DNA of 64,000 nt. Source: an uncultured Pelagibacteraceae bacterium (GTDB taxonomy: Bacteria; Pseudomonadota; Alphaproteobacteria; Pelagibacterales; Pelagibacteraceae). Position 1 is the stretch's first letter; every line of letters starts with the position of its first letter. The stretch is taken from assembly GCA_902528575.1 (NCBI GenBank), contig CABZSV010000001.1, positions 1 through 64,000 of the forward strand, written 5' to 3'. The notes beneath the pieces are model-generated. The model saw only the letters and a program-made list of their open reading frames with translations, ran no database searches and was not told the DNA's origin. Positions 51,470 to 59,694 of this stretch are shown piece after piece. Made by a program: the position numbers and the translations under genes.

Positions 51470-52465
51470 ATGATTGAAAATAAATCTAACATTGCTCTTC
51501 TACTTGGTGATCCAGCAGGGATTGGACCAGAGTTAATTTCAAAGCTTTTAAATGATGAGATGACAAAAAAAGCAAACATAGTCATAATTGGTGAAAAGCA
51601 AGTATTTGAAAGTGGAAATAGTATTACAGGAATTTCTCATAATATAGATGTTGTAGAAAATTTTGATGAAGTGAATTTTAATAAAGCAAATAGATTTTTA
51701 TTAGATATTTCTAAAGGAAAAAATCATAAATATAAATTAGCTGAACCATCAAAAGAATCTGGTGAAAGTGTATTGGAAGCTTTAGATTTAGCATTGACAC
51801 TCGCAAAAGAAAAAAAAATTGATGCAATTAATTTTGCACCCATGAATAAAACAAGTTTAAAACTTGGAGGAAATAAACATTCAGATGAATTGCAACTTAT
51901 GGCTGAGAAACTTGAGGTAAATAGTTTTTGTTGTGAATTTAATGTAATAGATAATTTTTGGACAGCAAGAGTAACATCTCATATTCCAATTAAAGAAGTT
52001 GCTCAACATATTACAAAAGAGAACATCATGAAGCCAATAAAACTAATAAATGAAGTTATGGAGTTAAATGGTGTAAAAAATCCTCGAATTGCTATTCAAG
52101 CACTTAATCCTCACGCAGAGTTTGGTACAGAAGAAAAAGACGAAATCATTCCTGCAATTGAGGAAGCAAAAAAACTTGGATACAACGTTGATGGGCCATT
52201 GCCATGTGATACCTCATTTGTTGTAGCCTACAAAAATAAAAACCATGATTGTATGGTTGGCATGTATCATGACGCGTTACAATCTGGTCTTAAAGCATTC
52301 GGTTTCGATAGAGGAGTAACAGTTCAGGGCGGATTAACTGTACCAGTAACGACTACTGCACATGGATCAGCATTTGCGATTGCAGGAAAAAATGAAGCTA
52401 ACTTAGATCCAATTTTAAATTCTTTTAAAATTGCTTTATCGATGTCGCAAAGTAAAAAAAACTAA
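51470..52465 (+). CDS. PdxA-family dehydrogenase (PdxA2-like)
   Basis: This 331-residue protein starts IALLLGDPAGIGPELISKLL, the PdxA/PdxA2 opening. Metal-binding His residues appear in SHIPIKEVAQHI, NPHAEFG (about 208-216) and MYHDALQSGLKAFGFDRG. The C-terminal TTTAHGSAFAIAGK deviates from pyridoxine-type PdxA (which has DHGTA.D.AG) and suits the PdxA2 branch that decarboxylates D-erythronate/D-threonate 4-phosphate. The partner sugar-acid kinase (DUF1537) is not in the window. It is divergent from tctC, so its substrate may be what TctABC imports (inference). Confidence 0.82.
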   Translation: MIENKSNIALLLGDPAGIGPELISKLLNDEMTKKANIVIIGEKQVFESGNSITGISHNIDVVENFDEVNFNKANRFLLDISKGKNHKYKLAEPSKESGESVLEALDLALTLAKEKKIDAINFAPMNKTSLKLGGNKHSDELQLMAEKLEVNSFCCEFNVIDNFWTARVTSHIPIKEVAQHITKENIMKPIKLINEVMELNGVKNPRIAIQALNPHAEFGTEEKDEIIPAIEEAKKLGYNVDGPLPCDTSFVVAYKNKNHDCMVGMYHDALQSGLKAFGFDRGVTVQGGLTVPVTTTAHGSAFAIAGKNEANLDPILNSFKIALSMSQSKKN

Positions 52466-53223
52466 ATTAATCCTGCGTCCACTGTAAAGTTTTGTTTAGT
52501 ACATCCTGATGAAACATCAGATGCTAAGAATAGAACCATTTTTGAAACATCGTCAGGTAATAATTGTTTTTTTAAAGCCTGATTTTTTAATATTTCTTTT
52601 TTAAATTTTGGTTTAAGCCATAATTTGGATTGTCTAGCTGTTGCAATTGAACCAGGTGCAATTGAGTTAATTCTTATATTATGTTTTCCTAAATCTCTTG
52701 CTAAAGATCTTGTTAATCCATGAATTCCTGCTTTTGCAGTACTATATGCTGGGAACATTACTGCTCCCCTAACCCAACTGACAGACCCTAAATTTATTAT
52801 TGATCCACCTTTATTTTTCACCATGCTTTTTTTAACTGATTGTATGGCAAATAAATAATGCTTTAAATTTATCGCCATTCTCTCGTCCCAATATTTTTCA
52901 GTAATATTTTCTAGACTATGTCTCTGATCATTAGAGGCATTATTAATCAAAATATCAATTGGACCGCCTTTATTAATTATACTCAAGATTAAAGATTTGT
53001 ATTTTTTAATATTTTTAATGTCACATTCCACAAATTTTGGAATTTTAAATTTTTTCTTTTTGATCTTATTAATAGTTTTTTTAGCCTCTTTTTTATCAAT
53101 ATCGAAAAAATATACCTCTACTCCTTGCCCACAAAGATGTTCAACAATTGAAGAGCCAATCCCAGAGGCTCCACCTGAAACTAAAGCTCTTTTATTTTTA
53201 AGATCAAAATATTCAGTTTTCAT
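52462..53223 (-). CDS. SDR family dehydrogenase, paralog of the 41616-42377 SDR
   Basis: This 253-residue classical SDR has the cofactor motif SGGASGIGSSIVEH, NNAS, a catalytic Ser in GSVSW and YSTAKAG. It aligns end to end with the SDR of the CUT1 sugar operon, sharing the opening (KNKR...GG.SGIG.SIVEH), NLKHY, SVSW, PGSIAT and SSGCTKQ. The two are probably ancient duplicates adapted to different sugars. It follows ribokinase by 14 bases and its stop overlaps that of the PdxA-like gene. Confidence 0.87.
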   Translation of the reverse strand: MKTEYFDLKNKRALVSGGASGIGSSIVEHLCGQGVEVYFFDIDKKEAKKTINKIKKKKFKIPKFVECDIKNIKKYKSLILSIINKGGPIDILINNASNDQRHSLENITEKYWDERMAINLKHYLFAIQSVKKSMVKNKGGSIINLGSVSWVRGAVMFPAYSTAKAGIHGLTRSLARDLGKHNIRINSIAPGSIATARQSKLWLKPKFKKEILKNQALKKQLLPDDVSKMVLFLASDVSSGCTKQNFTVDAGLI

Positions 53224-53237
53224 TTTTAAAAATAATA

Positions 53238-54152
53238 CTAATAATTCTTTATATCTTCTAAAGATGGCATTGAAGCTGCTGCACCTTGTTTAGTAGTTGA
53301 AATTGCTGCAACTTGATTTGCAAAAATAAGTGCTTCTTTAATATCTAAATCTTTTGATAACCCTACAGCTAATGCACCATTGAAAGCATCTCCTGCACCA
53401 GTGGTATCAAGGACTGGGCTTTTTAGTTTAAATGCTTCTATGAAAAAGTTTTCTTTTTTGTTTGCAAAATAACATCCCTTTTCTCCTAATGTTATAACAA
53501 TGTTTTTAATACCTTTTTTTAAAAATTCTTCTGAAGCAGTTTTAATATCTTTTTCTGTTTCAATTTTTTTATTTAAATAAAATTCTGCTTCAGTTTCATT
53601 AGGTGTAAAAAAATCAATTAATTTAAAATCATCATCATCAATTTCACATGCAGGAGCTGGATTTAATATTGTGGCTAGTCCCTTTTCTTTAGCTTTTTTT
53701 AATGCATAGCTAGTAACTTTATAAGGTGTTTCTAGTTGTGTTAAAAATATTTCTGCTTTTGCAATAAAATTTAAATTTCTGTCAATATCATCATTAGTAA
53801 GTGTTCCAGCGGCACCAGGTATTATATTTATTGCATTCTCGCCTGTTTTTTCATTTACCATTATTCCTGCAACTCCAGTTGAATAATTTGGGTCTTGAAT
53901 AATACAAGCGGTGTCTATACCCAATTCTTTATATAAAGTTAAAGCCATCTCACCATTTTTGTCTTTGCCAATTTTTGTAATAAAATTTACGTTCCCATTG
54001 ACTTTGGCTGCTGCAATTGCTTGGTTTGACCCCTTTCCACCTGGTCCAATAATGTGCTGTGAACCTAGAATAGTTTGTCCTTTTTCAGGTATCGCATTAG
54101 ATATGAAGCAAAGATCTGCAACAAATACTCCAAAAACTGAAATAGTTTTCAT
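53238..54152 (-). CDS. rbsK: Ribokinase (PfkB family)
   Basis: This 304-residue sugar kinase has its first signature GGKGSNQAIAAAK near residues 38-50. The anion-hole and catalytic-base motif is DTTGAGDAFNGALAVGL at about 245-261, with Asp252 as base. FFTPNETEAEF is the conserved mid-protein NxxE motif that binds Mg. The overall sequence is closest to ribokinase among PfkB kinases. It phosphorylates the sugar imported by the Frc/Rbs-type ABC system upstream. It starts three bases after the mutarotase gene. Confidence 0.88.
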   Translation of the reverse strand: MKTISVFGVFVADLCFISNAIPEKGQTILGSQHIIGPGGKGSNQAIAAAKVNGNVNFITKIGKDKNGEMALTLYKELGIDTACIIQDPNYSTGVAGIMVNEKTGENAINIIPGAAGTLTNDDIDRNLNFIAKAEIFLTQLETPYKVTSYALKKAKEKGLATILNPAPACEIDDDDFKLIDFFTPNETEAEFYLNKKIETEKDIKTASEEFLKKGIKNIVITLGEKGCYFANKKENFFIEAFKLKSPVLDTTGAGDAFNGALAVGLSKDLDIKEALIFANQVAAISTTKQGAAASMPSLEDIKNY

Positions 54153-54155
54153 TTT

Positions 54156-54617
54156 TTAAGTCCAAACGTTTCCGTCAGGTAAAATGACTCCTTTGGTGAG
54201 AATAAAACAACCAAACGGTCTTGCGTCTGTTGTGGTAACTATACAATAAGCTTTCTTTGCCTCTTGATAAAACTCTTGTCTTGAAATTGATCCTACATTC
54301 CAATTTTCTCCTGATATTTTTTTTACAACTTCAATAAATTCTTTATGAGTTTCAGTTAACTCCTCAGGTTTATCGTCTACTTCCATTCTTAAAGCTGGAG
54401 ATCCTCCCTTTGAATTAATAAAACTATCAAGTGGAAAAACTGAAAGTATGGCGGAGGCTGCTTCTTTTATACCAACTCCGTCCAATCTTATTACTTTATT
54501 ATTTGTAGTATTTGCTGGAAAATTAGCATCAGCTAATATCAATTTTTCTCCATGACCCATAGATCTTAAATGAAAAAGTAAATCTGGGCTTAATACTGGA
54601 TCAATTTTAATAAGCAT
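54156..54617 (-). CDS. RbsD/FucU family sugar mutarotase
   Basis: This 153-residue protein is of the FucU type: KIDPVLSPDLLFHLRSMGHGEKL (4-26) with the conserved MGHG, followed by LADANFPANT (27-36) and the C-terminal RPFGCFILTKGVI. The family interconverts sugar anomers (L-fucose in FucU, D-ribose in RbsD). FucU-type motifs beside a ribokinase leave the sugar undecided. It lies between the binding-protein gene's terminator and ribokinase. Confidence 0.88.
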   Translation of the reverse strand: MLIKIDPVLSPDLLFHLRSMGHGEKLILADANFPANTTNNKVIRLDGVGIKEAASAILSVFPLDSFINSKGGSPALRMEVDDKPEELTETHKEFIEVVKKISGENWNVGSISRQEFYQEAKKAYCIVTTTDARPFGCFILTKGVILPDGNVWT

Positions 54618-54635
54618 GAATTATTATATTACATA

Positions 54636-54672
54636 AAAAAAAAGGGTGGAATTAAATTCCACCCTTTTTTTT
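54636..54672 (-). terminator. Intrinsic terminator after the CUT2 binding-protein gene
   Basis: GGGTGGAAT (54644-54652) pairs with ATTCCACCC (54656-54664), extended by an A-tract/T-tract pair on the outside (54636-54643 with 54665-54672). On the minus strand it begins about 19 bases after the binding-protein stop. Downstream catabolic genes continue on the same strand, so it sets a step-down in expression. Confidence 0.88.
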
Positions 54673-54690
54673 AAATTATATACCTATCGA

Positions 54691-55614
54691 TTATTTAAAA
54701 TCGTTAGCGTTTTCTTTAGTTACTAATTGTGTTCCTGTATCGATATTTGGATCAATACTTCCACCATTAGCTAATTCAAGAGCATATTTAACTCCATATG
54801 CACCCATGTTATAAGAAAACTGAGCAATTGTTGCTGTCATTTCTCCTTTTAAGATACTTGTAGCTGCATCTGGAGTAGCATCAAATCCCACAACAACTAC
54901 ATTGTTCATATCTGCATCCTTAAGAGCTTGCATAGCACCTAAGCCCATATTATCATTTGAAGCAAATATAGCTTTGATGTTAGGATTTTTTAAAATGATT
55001 GACTCAGTTACAGATCTACCTTTTGCAGTATCCCACTCGGCAGTTTGAGTTGCAACAATATTCAATCCACAATTTTTAAAACCTTTAATCGCACCATCTC
55101 TTCTAAGTAATGCTGTTGATTGAGATTCAATACCAGTTAAAATTGCAACATCTGAACCTTTTGGAGTTTTGTCACAAATAAATTTAGCAGCTAACTCTGC
55201 ACCATTCATGTTGTTCGTTCCAATAAAAGTTACTCCTTCATTAATTCCTTTTGTATCTACAAATACAACAGGAACACCACTTTTAATCGCATCGTCTACG
55301 ATTGGAGCAAAAGCATTTGGATCTCCTGGCGCTAAAGCGATAGCATCAACACCTTTTGCTAATTGGTCTTCAACTTGGTTAATTTGAGCTTGAACATCAC
55401 CTTCTTGCGGTGGTGCAACCAAAACTAAATCAACACCTAATTTTGCTGCTTCTTCTTTAGCTCCTTTTTCTACAGATGCCCAAAAAGGATTACCTGATCC
55501 AGGTCCTTTAATGCTGAATAATATTTTTTTTCCAGCAAATGCCCCTGTTGAAAAACTTGCTAATAGAAAAACAGAAGTAATAATTACACTAATTATTTTT
55601 GTTAAGTTTTTCAT
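54691..55614 (-). CDS. Sugar-binding protein of a CUT2 ABC transporter (RbsB/FrcB-like)
   Basis: This 307-residue periplasmic protein has a signal peptide (MKNLTKIISVIITSVFLLASFSTGAFA) and a PBP type 1 fold. Motifs include GNPFWASVEKGAKEEAAKLG, QVEDQLAKGVDAIALAPGDPNA, GTNNMNGAELAAKFI, ASNDNMGLGAMQALKDA and FDATPDAATSILKGE, the normal ribose/galactofuranose-type series. It captures a monosaccharide or a polyol such as inositol. The gene follows the permease, an unusual order, with a hairpin-rich 109-base gap between them. Confidence 0.9.
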   Translation of the reverse strand: MKNLTKIISVIITSVFLLASFSTGAFAGKKILFSIKGPGSGNPFWASVEKGAKEEAAKLGVDLVLVAPPQEGDVQAQINQVEDQLAKGVDAIALAPGDPNAFAPIVDDAIKSGVPVVFVDTKGINEGVTFIGTNNMNGAELAAKFICDKTPKGSDVAILTGIESQSTALLRRDGAIKGFKNCGLNIVATQTAEWDTAKGRSVTESIILKNPNIKAIFASNDNMGLGAMQALKDADMNNVVVVGFDATPDAATSILKGEMTATIAQFSYNMGAYGVKYALELANGGSIDPNIDTGTQLVTKENANDFK

Positions 55615-55672
55615 ATATTTCCCCTTAGTTGTTTTTTAAAATTAAATTTAATCGAAATTTTAAAAAAAATTC

Positions 55673-55709
55673 AACTGTTAATAAGAACAGTTCTAAGTAA
55701 GATTAGAAC
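55673..55709 (-). promoter_or_regulatory. Overlapping inverted repeats upstream of the CUT2 binding-protein gene
   Basis: Two stems share bases 55690-55692 and so exclude each other: AACTGTT (55673-55679) with AACAGTT (55686-55692), and GTTCTAA (55690-55696) with TTAGAAC (55703-55709). On the minus strand the second-formed stem is followed by GAATTTTTTTT, which looks like a weak terminator, and the first-formed stem could act against it. This would separate frcCA-type expression from that of the binding protein. Confidence 0.4.
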
Positions 55710-55723
55710 AACTTTGACGTGTA

Positions 55724-56737
55724 TTATTTTCTTGTTCCAATATCTCTTCTTAGTACATCAATATAAACAGCTAAAACTATAATTGAGCCAATTAACACTT
55801 GTTGCCAAAATGAACTTACATCCATTAAGTTTAATCCATTACGAAGAATACCCATAATCATAACTCCAGCAAAAACTCCAAGCACTGTTCCTCTTCCTCC
55901 AAAAAAACTTGCTCCACCAATAATACAAGCGGCAATCGCATCGAGTTCTGACTGAAGACCAGCATTTGGATATCCTGAGTCAGTTCTTCCAGCTAAAATC
56001 AAAGCACCAATACCAGATAAAAAACCACATAAAGAATAAACAATAATCAAAATTTTATTTACATTTATTCCTGAAGCTCTAGCTGCATTTGGATTGCCTC
56101 CAATTGCATAGATCCATTTACCAGTTTTACTCTTATTTAAAAAAATCCAAAAAATTATATAAACAATTGCAATTAATACTAAACTTACAGGTAAATATTG
56201 AGATTTTTCTAACCCTAACCATTGTAGATCAATTCTTCCATGTCCCAAATATCTAACTTCATCTGTAAAACCACTAATAGGAGTACCACCTGAAATTAAA
56301 TTTCCTGCACCTCTAAATATATAAAGTGTACCCAAAGTCATTATAAAAGGATGTGGCATCCTTAATAAAGTAATGCCTAAACCATTAAATAATCCGCATA
56401 AAAAACCTGCAATCAATGGTGTAAGCACTACAATGAACCAGGGGGCTCCTGCTTTTGCAACGACAGCTAAAATCATAAGAGATAACATCATTATAGAGCC
56501 GACAGAAAGATCAATTCCTGCTGTTACAATTACCATAAATACTCCTAGAGCCAACATTGATTGCCAGGATATTTGTTTAAAAACATTGGTTACATTTCTC
56601 CATGAAAGAAACACATCTGGTTGCAAAATATGCATTACCAGAATCATAAGAACTAACAAAAGAAGTATTCCATACTTTTCAAAGTACGGAATTAACTTTA
56701 AATGTAAACTTTCTATTTTTTTATCTTTATCTTCCAT
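55724..56737 (-). CDS. CUT2 sugar ABC transporter permease (RbsC/FrcC-like)
   Basis: This 337-residue permease starts best at the ATG at 56737, directly after the ATPase stop; a start nine codons upstream would overlap the ATPase gene. It has about ten helices. The conserved VTAGIDLSVGSIMMLSLM (first third), IYAIGGNPNAARASGINV and CIIGGASFFGGRGTVLGVFAGV (last third) are diagnostic of RbsC-type permeases. One gene suggests a homodimeric channel. Confidence 0.92.
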   Translation of the reverse strand: MEDKDKKIESLHLKLIPYFEKYGILLLLVLMILVMHILQPDVFLSWRNVTNVFKQISWQSMLALGVFMVIVTAGIDLSVGSIMMLSLMILAVVAKAGAPWFIVVLTPLIAGFLCGLFNGLGITLLRMPHPFIMTLGTLYIFRGAGNLISGGTPISGFTDEVRYLGHGRIDLQWLGLEKSQYLPVSLVLIAIVYIIFWIFLNKSKTGKWIYAIGGNPNAARASGINVNKILIIVYSLCGFLSGIGALILAGRTDSGYPNAGLQSELDAIAACIIGGASFFGGRGTVLGVFAGVMIMGILRNGLNLMDVSSFWQQVLIGSIIVLAVYIDVLRRDIGTRK

Positions 56738-56738
56738 A

Positions 56739-57488
56739 TTATTTTTTACCCATGATCCATCCAATTACTTCATCTCTTGAGGTATTTGAAAGAGTAGCTT
56801 CTGCAAAATTAGTTCCTTGGAATAAAGCCATCACACGATCACAAACTGTAAAAATATCGTCCATTCTATGACTTATTACAATCACCCCAACACCTGTTTT
56901 TTTTAAACTATTAATTAGATCTAATACTTTACCCACTTCTTTGATTGCTAATGCTGCAGTTGGTTCATCCATAATTACTACTTTAGCATTAAAGGCTGTT
57001 GATCTTGCGATCGCTACAGCTTGTCTTTGACCACCTGAAAGTTCCTCTACTTTTTGATCAGCACTTTTAACATTTATTTTTAACTTATCTAAATGAGCAT
57101 TAGTTAACTCTTTAATTTTATTAAAATCTAAAAGTTTTAAAAATCCTAAATTTTTTGTTGGCTCTCTACCTAAAAAAATATTTTCACCAATAGGTAAATT
57201 ACCTGCTAAAGCAAGATCTTGATAAACCATTTCTAATCCTAAGTTTTGAGAGTCTCTTGGACTTTCTAAAATTTCCTCTTTGCCTTGAAAGAATAATGAG
57301 CCTGCGCTAGGTTTATAAAGACCAGATAATACTTTCATCAAAGTTGATTTCCCAGCTCCATTATCTCCAACAACACCTAAGCATTCTCCTGCGTGAACTT
57401 TTAAGTTTACGTTCTCCAATGCTGTTATGGTTCCAAAATATTTTGTTATTCCTTTTGCTTCTAGTAGTGGATTGCTGGTTGATGACAT
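56739..57488 (-). CDS. CUT2 sugar ABC transporter ATPase, single-domain (FrcA-like)
   Basis: This 249-residue ATPase has Walker A GDNGAGKST (near 42), signature LSGGQRQAVAIARS, Walker B VVIMDEPTAAL and H-loop VISHRMDDI. RbsA and XylG have two fused ATPase domains (about 500 residues); this has one, as in FrcA of the fructose/mannose/ribose transporter. It is therefore complete, not truncated. It is the first transporter gene of the operon, starting 22 bases after the upstream dehydrogenase gene stops. Confidence 0.92.
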   Translation of the reverse strand: MSSTSNPLLEAKGITKYFGTITALENVNLKVHAGECLGVVGDNGAGKSTLMKVLSGLYKPSAGSLFFQGKEEILESPRDSQNLGLEMVYQDLALAGNLPIGENIFLGREPTKNLGFLKLLDFNKIKELTNAHLDKLKINVKSADQKVEELSGGQRQAVAIARSTAFNAKVVIMDEPTAALAIKEVGKVLDLINSLKKTGVGVIVISHRMDDIFTVCDRVMALFQGTNFAEATLSNTSRDEVIGWIMGKK

Positions 57489-57510
57489 AAGTTATAAAAT
57501 TATTAAAATA

Positions 57511-58533
57511 TCAATTAATTGCAACTGGTTTTGAAGCTAATAATCCTACTGTCTTTAATTCAGCCTTTTTACAAAATTTTGGTTTTAAGTTTTTTGATAT
57601 TAAATGCATGTCCTTTAAAACTATGTCCCCCATAGCAAAAAAGGCCTCCGTCAAAGCTCCTGCTCTGTGTGCTGAAAACAAAATATTTTTAACTTTTCTG
57701 ATTGGGTCATTTTTTCTCACGGGCTCCTCGGGAAATACGTCCGTAGCTACATAAATATCTCCCTTTTTAACTCTCGCGATCAAGTCCTTAAAATTTACAA
57801 CTGCTGCTCGACTCATCAATATGAATAATGAGTTTGTTTTCATTTTATTGATTAAACTTTTATTTACTAAATTTTTGTTTTTGGTTGTTACTGCTGCTAA
57901 TACATAAATAATTTCGCATGTTTTAAACATTTTATTTAAGCTAACTGGATTAAATCCAAAGCTTTTTATTTTGTTCTTTGATAACCATGGGTCATAAACA
58001 TTTATATCTTTAGTAAACGGTAGTAACATTGGGTATAAAGATTTTGCTAAATCACCAAATCCTAATAATCCAATTTTTTTTCCTGATAAAAGTGATGCTT
58101 TTAAGTTACTTTCTAATCCATATTTTTCTTTACCTTTTACAAAATCAAAATGAGCATTATGAATATTTCTTAATAAAGAAAGTGTCATTCCTAATGCAAT
58201 TTCTGCTACAGGCTTTGAAAATACTGGAGAAGTTGCAATTACATGGATTCCTTTTTGAGAACAATAAGTATAATCAACATTATTCATAAAATTACTTTCA
58301 ACATTTATTATTGCTTTTAATTTTTTTGCTTTTGACAAAATTTTTTTATCTAAGTCTGGCTGACCCATAATAAATGTGGCCTGATCAATATAGTTTTCAT
58401 AAAATTGTCTTTTTTTTTTATTAGGTACTATTAAAACTTTATATTTTTTTTTTAATTCTATTAATTTTTTTTTTGTAAAAATCAGATCTAATGTTCTTGG
58501 GAAAGGATCAGATATAACAATTGGTTTTGACAT
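57511..58533 (-). CDS. D-isomer-specific 2-hydroxyacid dehydrogenase family protein
   Basis: This 340-residue NAD(P)-dependent dehydrogenase has its cofactor fold at GLLGFGDLAKSLYPMLLPF (near 157-175) and the later catalytic regions SRAAVVNFKDL (Arg), FPEEPVRKNDP (Glu) and FSAHRAGALTEAF (His). It reduces or oxidises a 2-hydroxy acid. It starts one base after the stop of the Gfo/Idh/MocA gene, and both belong to the sugar/polyol operon with the IolD-type enzyme. Phosphoglycerate dehydrogenase is unlikely, since no ACT domain is present. Confidence 0.87.
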   Translation of the reverse strand: MSKPIVISDPFPRTLDLIFTKKKLIELKKKYKVLIVPNKKKRQFYENYIDQATFIMGQPDLDKKILSKAKKLKAIINVESNFMNNVDYTYCSQKGIHVIATSPVFSKPVAEIALGMTLSLLRNIHNAHFDFVKGKEKYGLESNLKASLLSGKKIGLLGFGDLAKSLYPMLLPFTKDINVYDPWLSKNKIKSFGFNPVSLNKMFKTCEIIYVLAAVTTKNKNLVNKSLINKMKTNSLFILMSRAAVVNFKDLIARVKKGDIYVATDVFPEEPVRKNDPIRKVKNILFSAHRAGALTEAFFAMGDIVLKDMHLISKNLKPKFCKKAELKTVGLLASKPVAIN

Positions 58534-59688
58534 CTAAATTAAAATTTTTTTAACTTCTTCTTCAGTAAATTTTTTTGGTCTATCACATTTTGTTTTTATT
58601 TTTTGAGGAATTCCTGTGGTGGCTGCCCTCATAGTTGACTCAATTATATCTAATACATGTAAAGACAAATCACCTGAACACCTGTGTTTTTTATTTTTCT
58701 GAATAGAATATAACATTTCAGATAAACCAACACTCCGATAGTTTGCATTTGTGGCAGCTTCATTTGATCTTCCACTTGAAGAAGTTATGTTTATTTTGCC
58801 TAAATGCATCTTATCAGTTTTGTGTTCTCCCCATTTTCCACCTTCTGTAACAGAAATAAAAACAGAACCACCAAACATATTAGGATCTGGAACAATAATC
58901 GATCCTTTTGTACCATAAAGCTCCATATGGTTTCTTTGATGATTAATTACATCAAATGAGAGTGTTACCTGAATTATAGCGCCACTGTAAAATTGGATTG
59001 TTGCTAAATATGTTGTAGGTGTTTCCACTTTAAATGATTTGTTTTTTTTTGGCCCCACTCCATAAATTCTCTTTTTAAAAGCAGTTAATGTTCTTCCTTG
59101 AACTTGTTTTGCAGGTCCAAGTAAATTTACTAATGTTGTAAAAAAATATGGTCCCATATCAATTACTGGACCTCCTTCTTTTTTATACCATGACTCAGGT
59201 TTTGGATGAAAAGACTCTACTCCAGGAAATGCGAAAATTGCATTACCAAGTTTAATATCTCCAATCAAATCTGAATCAATTAATTCTCTAGCTTTTTGAA
59301 TTCCTCCACCTAAAAATGTATCTGGAGCATTTCCAAGATAAAGTTTATTTTTTTTTGCTAGTGTGACGAGTTCCTTACCTTTTGCAAAATAAGTTGCTAA
59401 TGGTTTTTCTGAATAAACATGTTTACCTGAGTTCAAAACTTTTTTTGATACTGAATAATGAGATTGTGGAATTGTTAAATTTAAAATAACTTCTATTTCG
59501 TTGTCTTTTAAAATTTCTGATACTGTTTTAGATTTAATATTGTATAATTTTGCACATTTATCAGCTGCTTTTTGATCAATATCTGCACAAGCAACTATTT
59601 TAAAATTATTAAAATATTGTTGCCCTCTAAAGTATGTCTCGGCGATGTGACCACAGCCTATAAGACCGACCTTAAAAATTTTATTCAT
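58534..59688 (-). CDS. Gfo/Idh/MocA family oxidoreductase
   Basis: This 384-residue protein has the Rossmann start KVGLIGCGHIAETYFRG (6-22), SEKPLATYFAKGK with the catalytic-site EKP near 94-106, and GGPVIDMGPYFFTTLVNLLG with the substrate Asp/Tyr in the C-terminal half. Relatives act on inositol (IolG/IolW), sugars or bile pigments. It is six bases from the IolD-type gene, which makes an inositol-like or sugar-derived substrate plausible. The C-terminal tail (DRPKKFTEEEVKKIL) is longer than in the paralog at 39601-40638. Confidence 0.87.
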   Translation of the reverse strand: MNKIFKVGLIGCGHIAETYFRGQQYFNNFKIVACADIDQKAADKCAKLYNIKSKTVSEILKDNEIEVILNLTIPQSHYSVSKKVLNSGKHVYSEKPLATYFAKGKELVTLAKKNKLYLGNAPDTFLGGGIQKARELIDSDLIGDIKLGNAIFAFPGVESFHPKPESWYKKEGGPVIDMGPYFFTTLVNLLGPAKQVQGRTLTAFKKRIYGVGPKKNKSFKVETPTTYLATIQFYSGAIIQVTLSFDVINHQRNHMELYGTKGSIIVPDPNMFGGSVFISVTEGGKWGEHKTDKMHLGKINITSSSGRSNEAATNANYRSVGLSEMLYSIQKNKKHRCSGDLSLHVLDIIESTMRAATTGIPQKIKTKCDRPKKFTEEEVKKILI

Positions 59689-59694
59689 AAAGGT

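Noticed and set aside
52997-53293. 98-residue plus-strand frame opposite the SDR gene
   Set aside because: It is antisense to a clear SDR. A similar frame exists opposite the SDR paralog (42094-42468), so both are by-products of the coding sequence.
56373-56780. 135-residue plus-strand frame
   Set aside because: Antisense to the RbsC/FrcC permease and the end of the ATPase; no family features.
56739-57488. Truncated RbsA (half of a two-domain ATPase)
   Set aside because: All ATPase motifs are present once and single-domain FrcA-type ATPases are normal for this transporter class.
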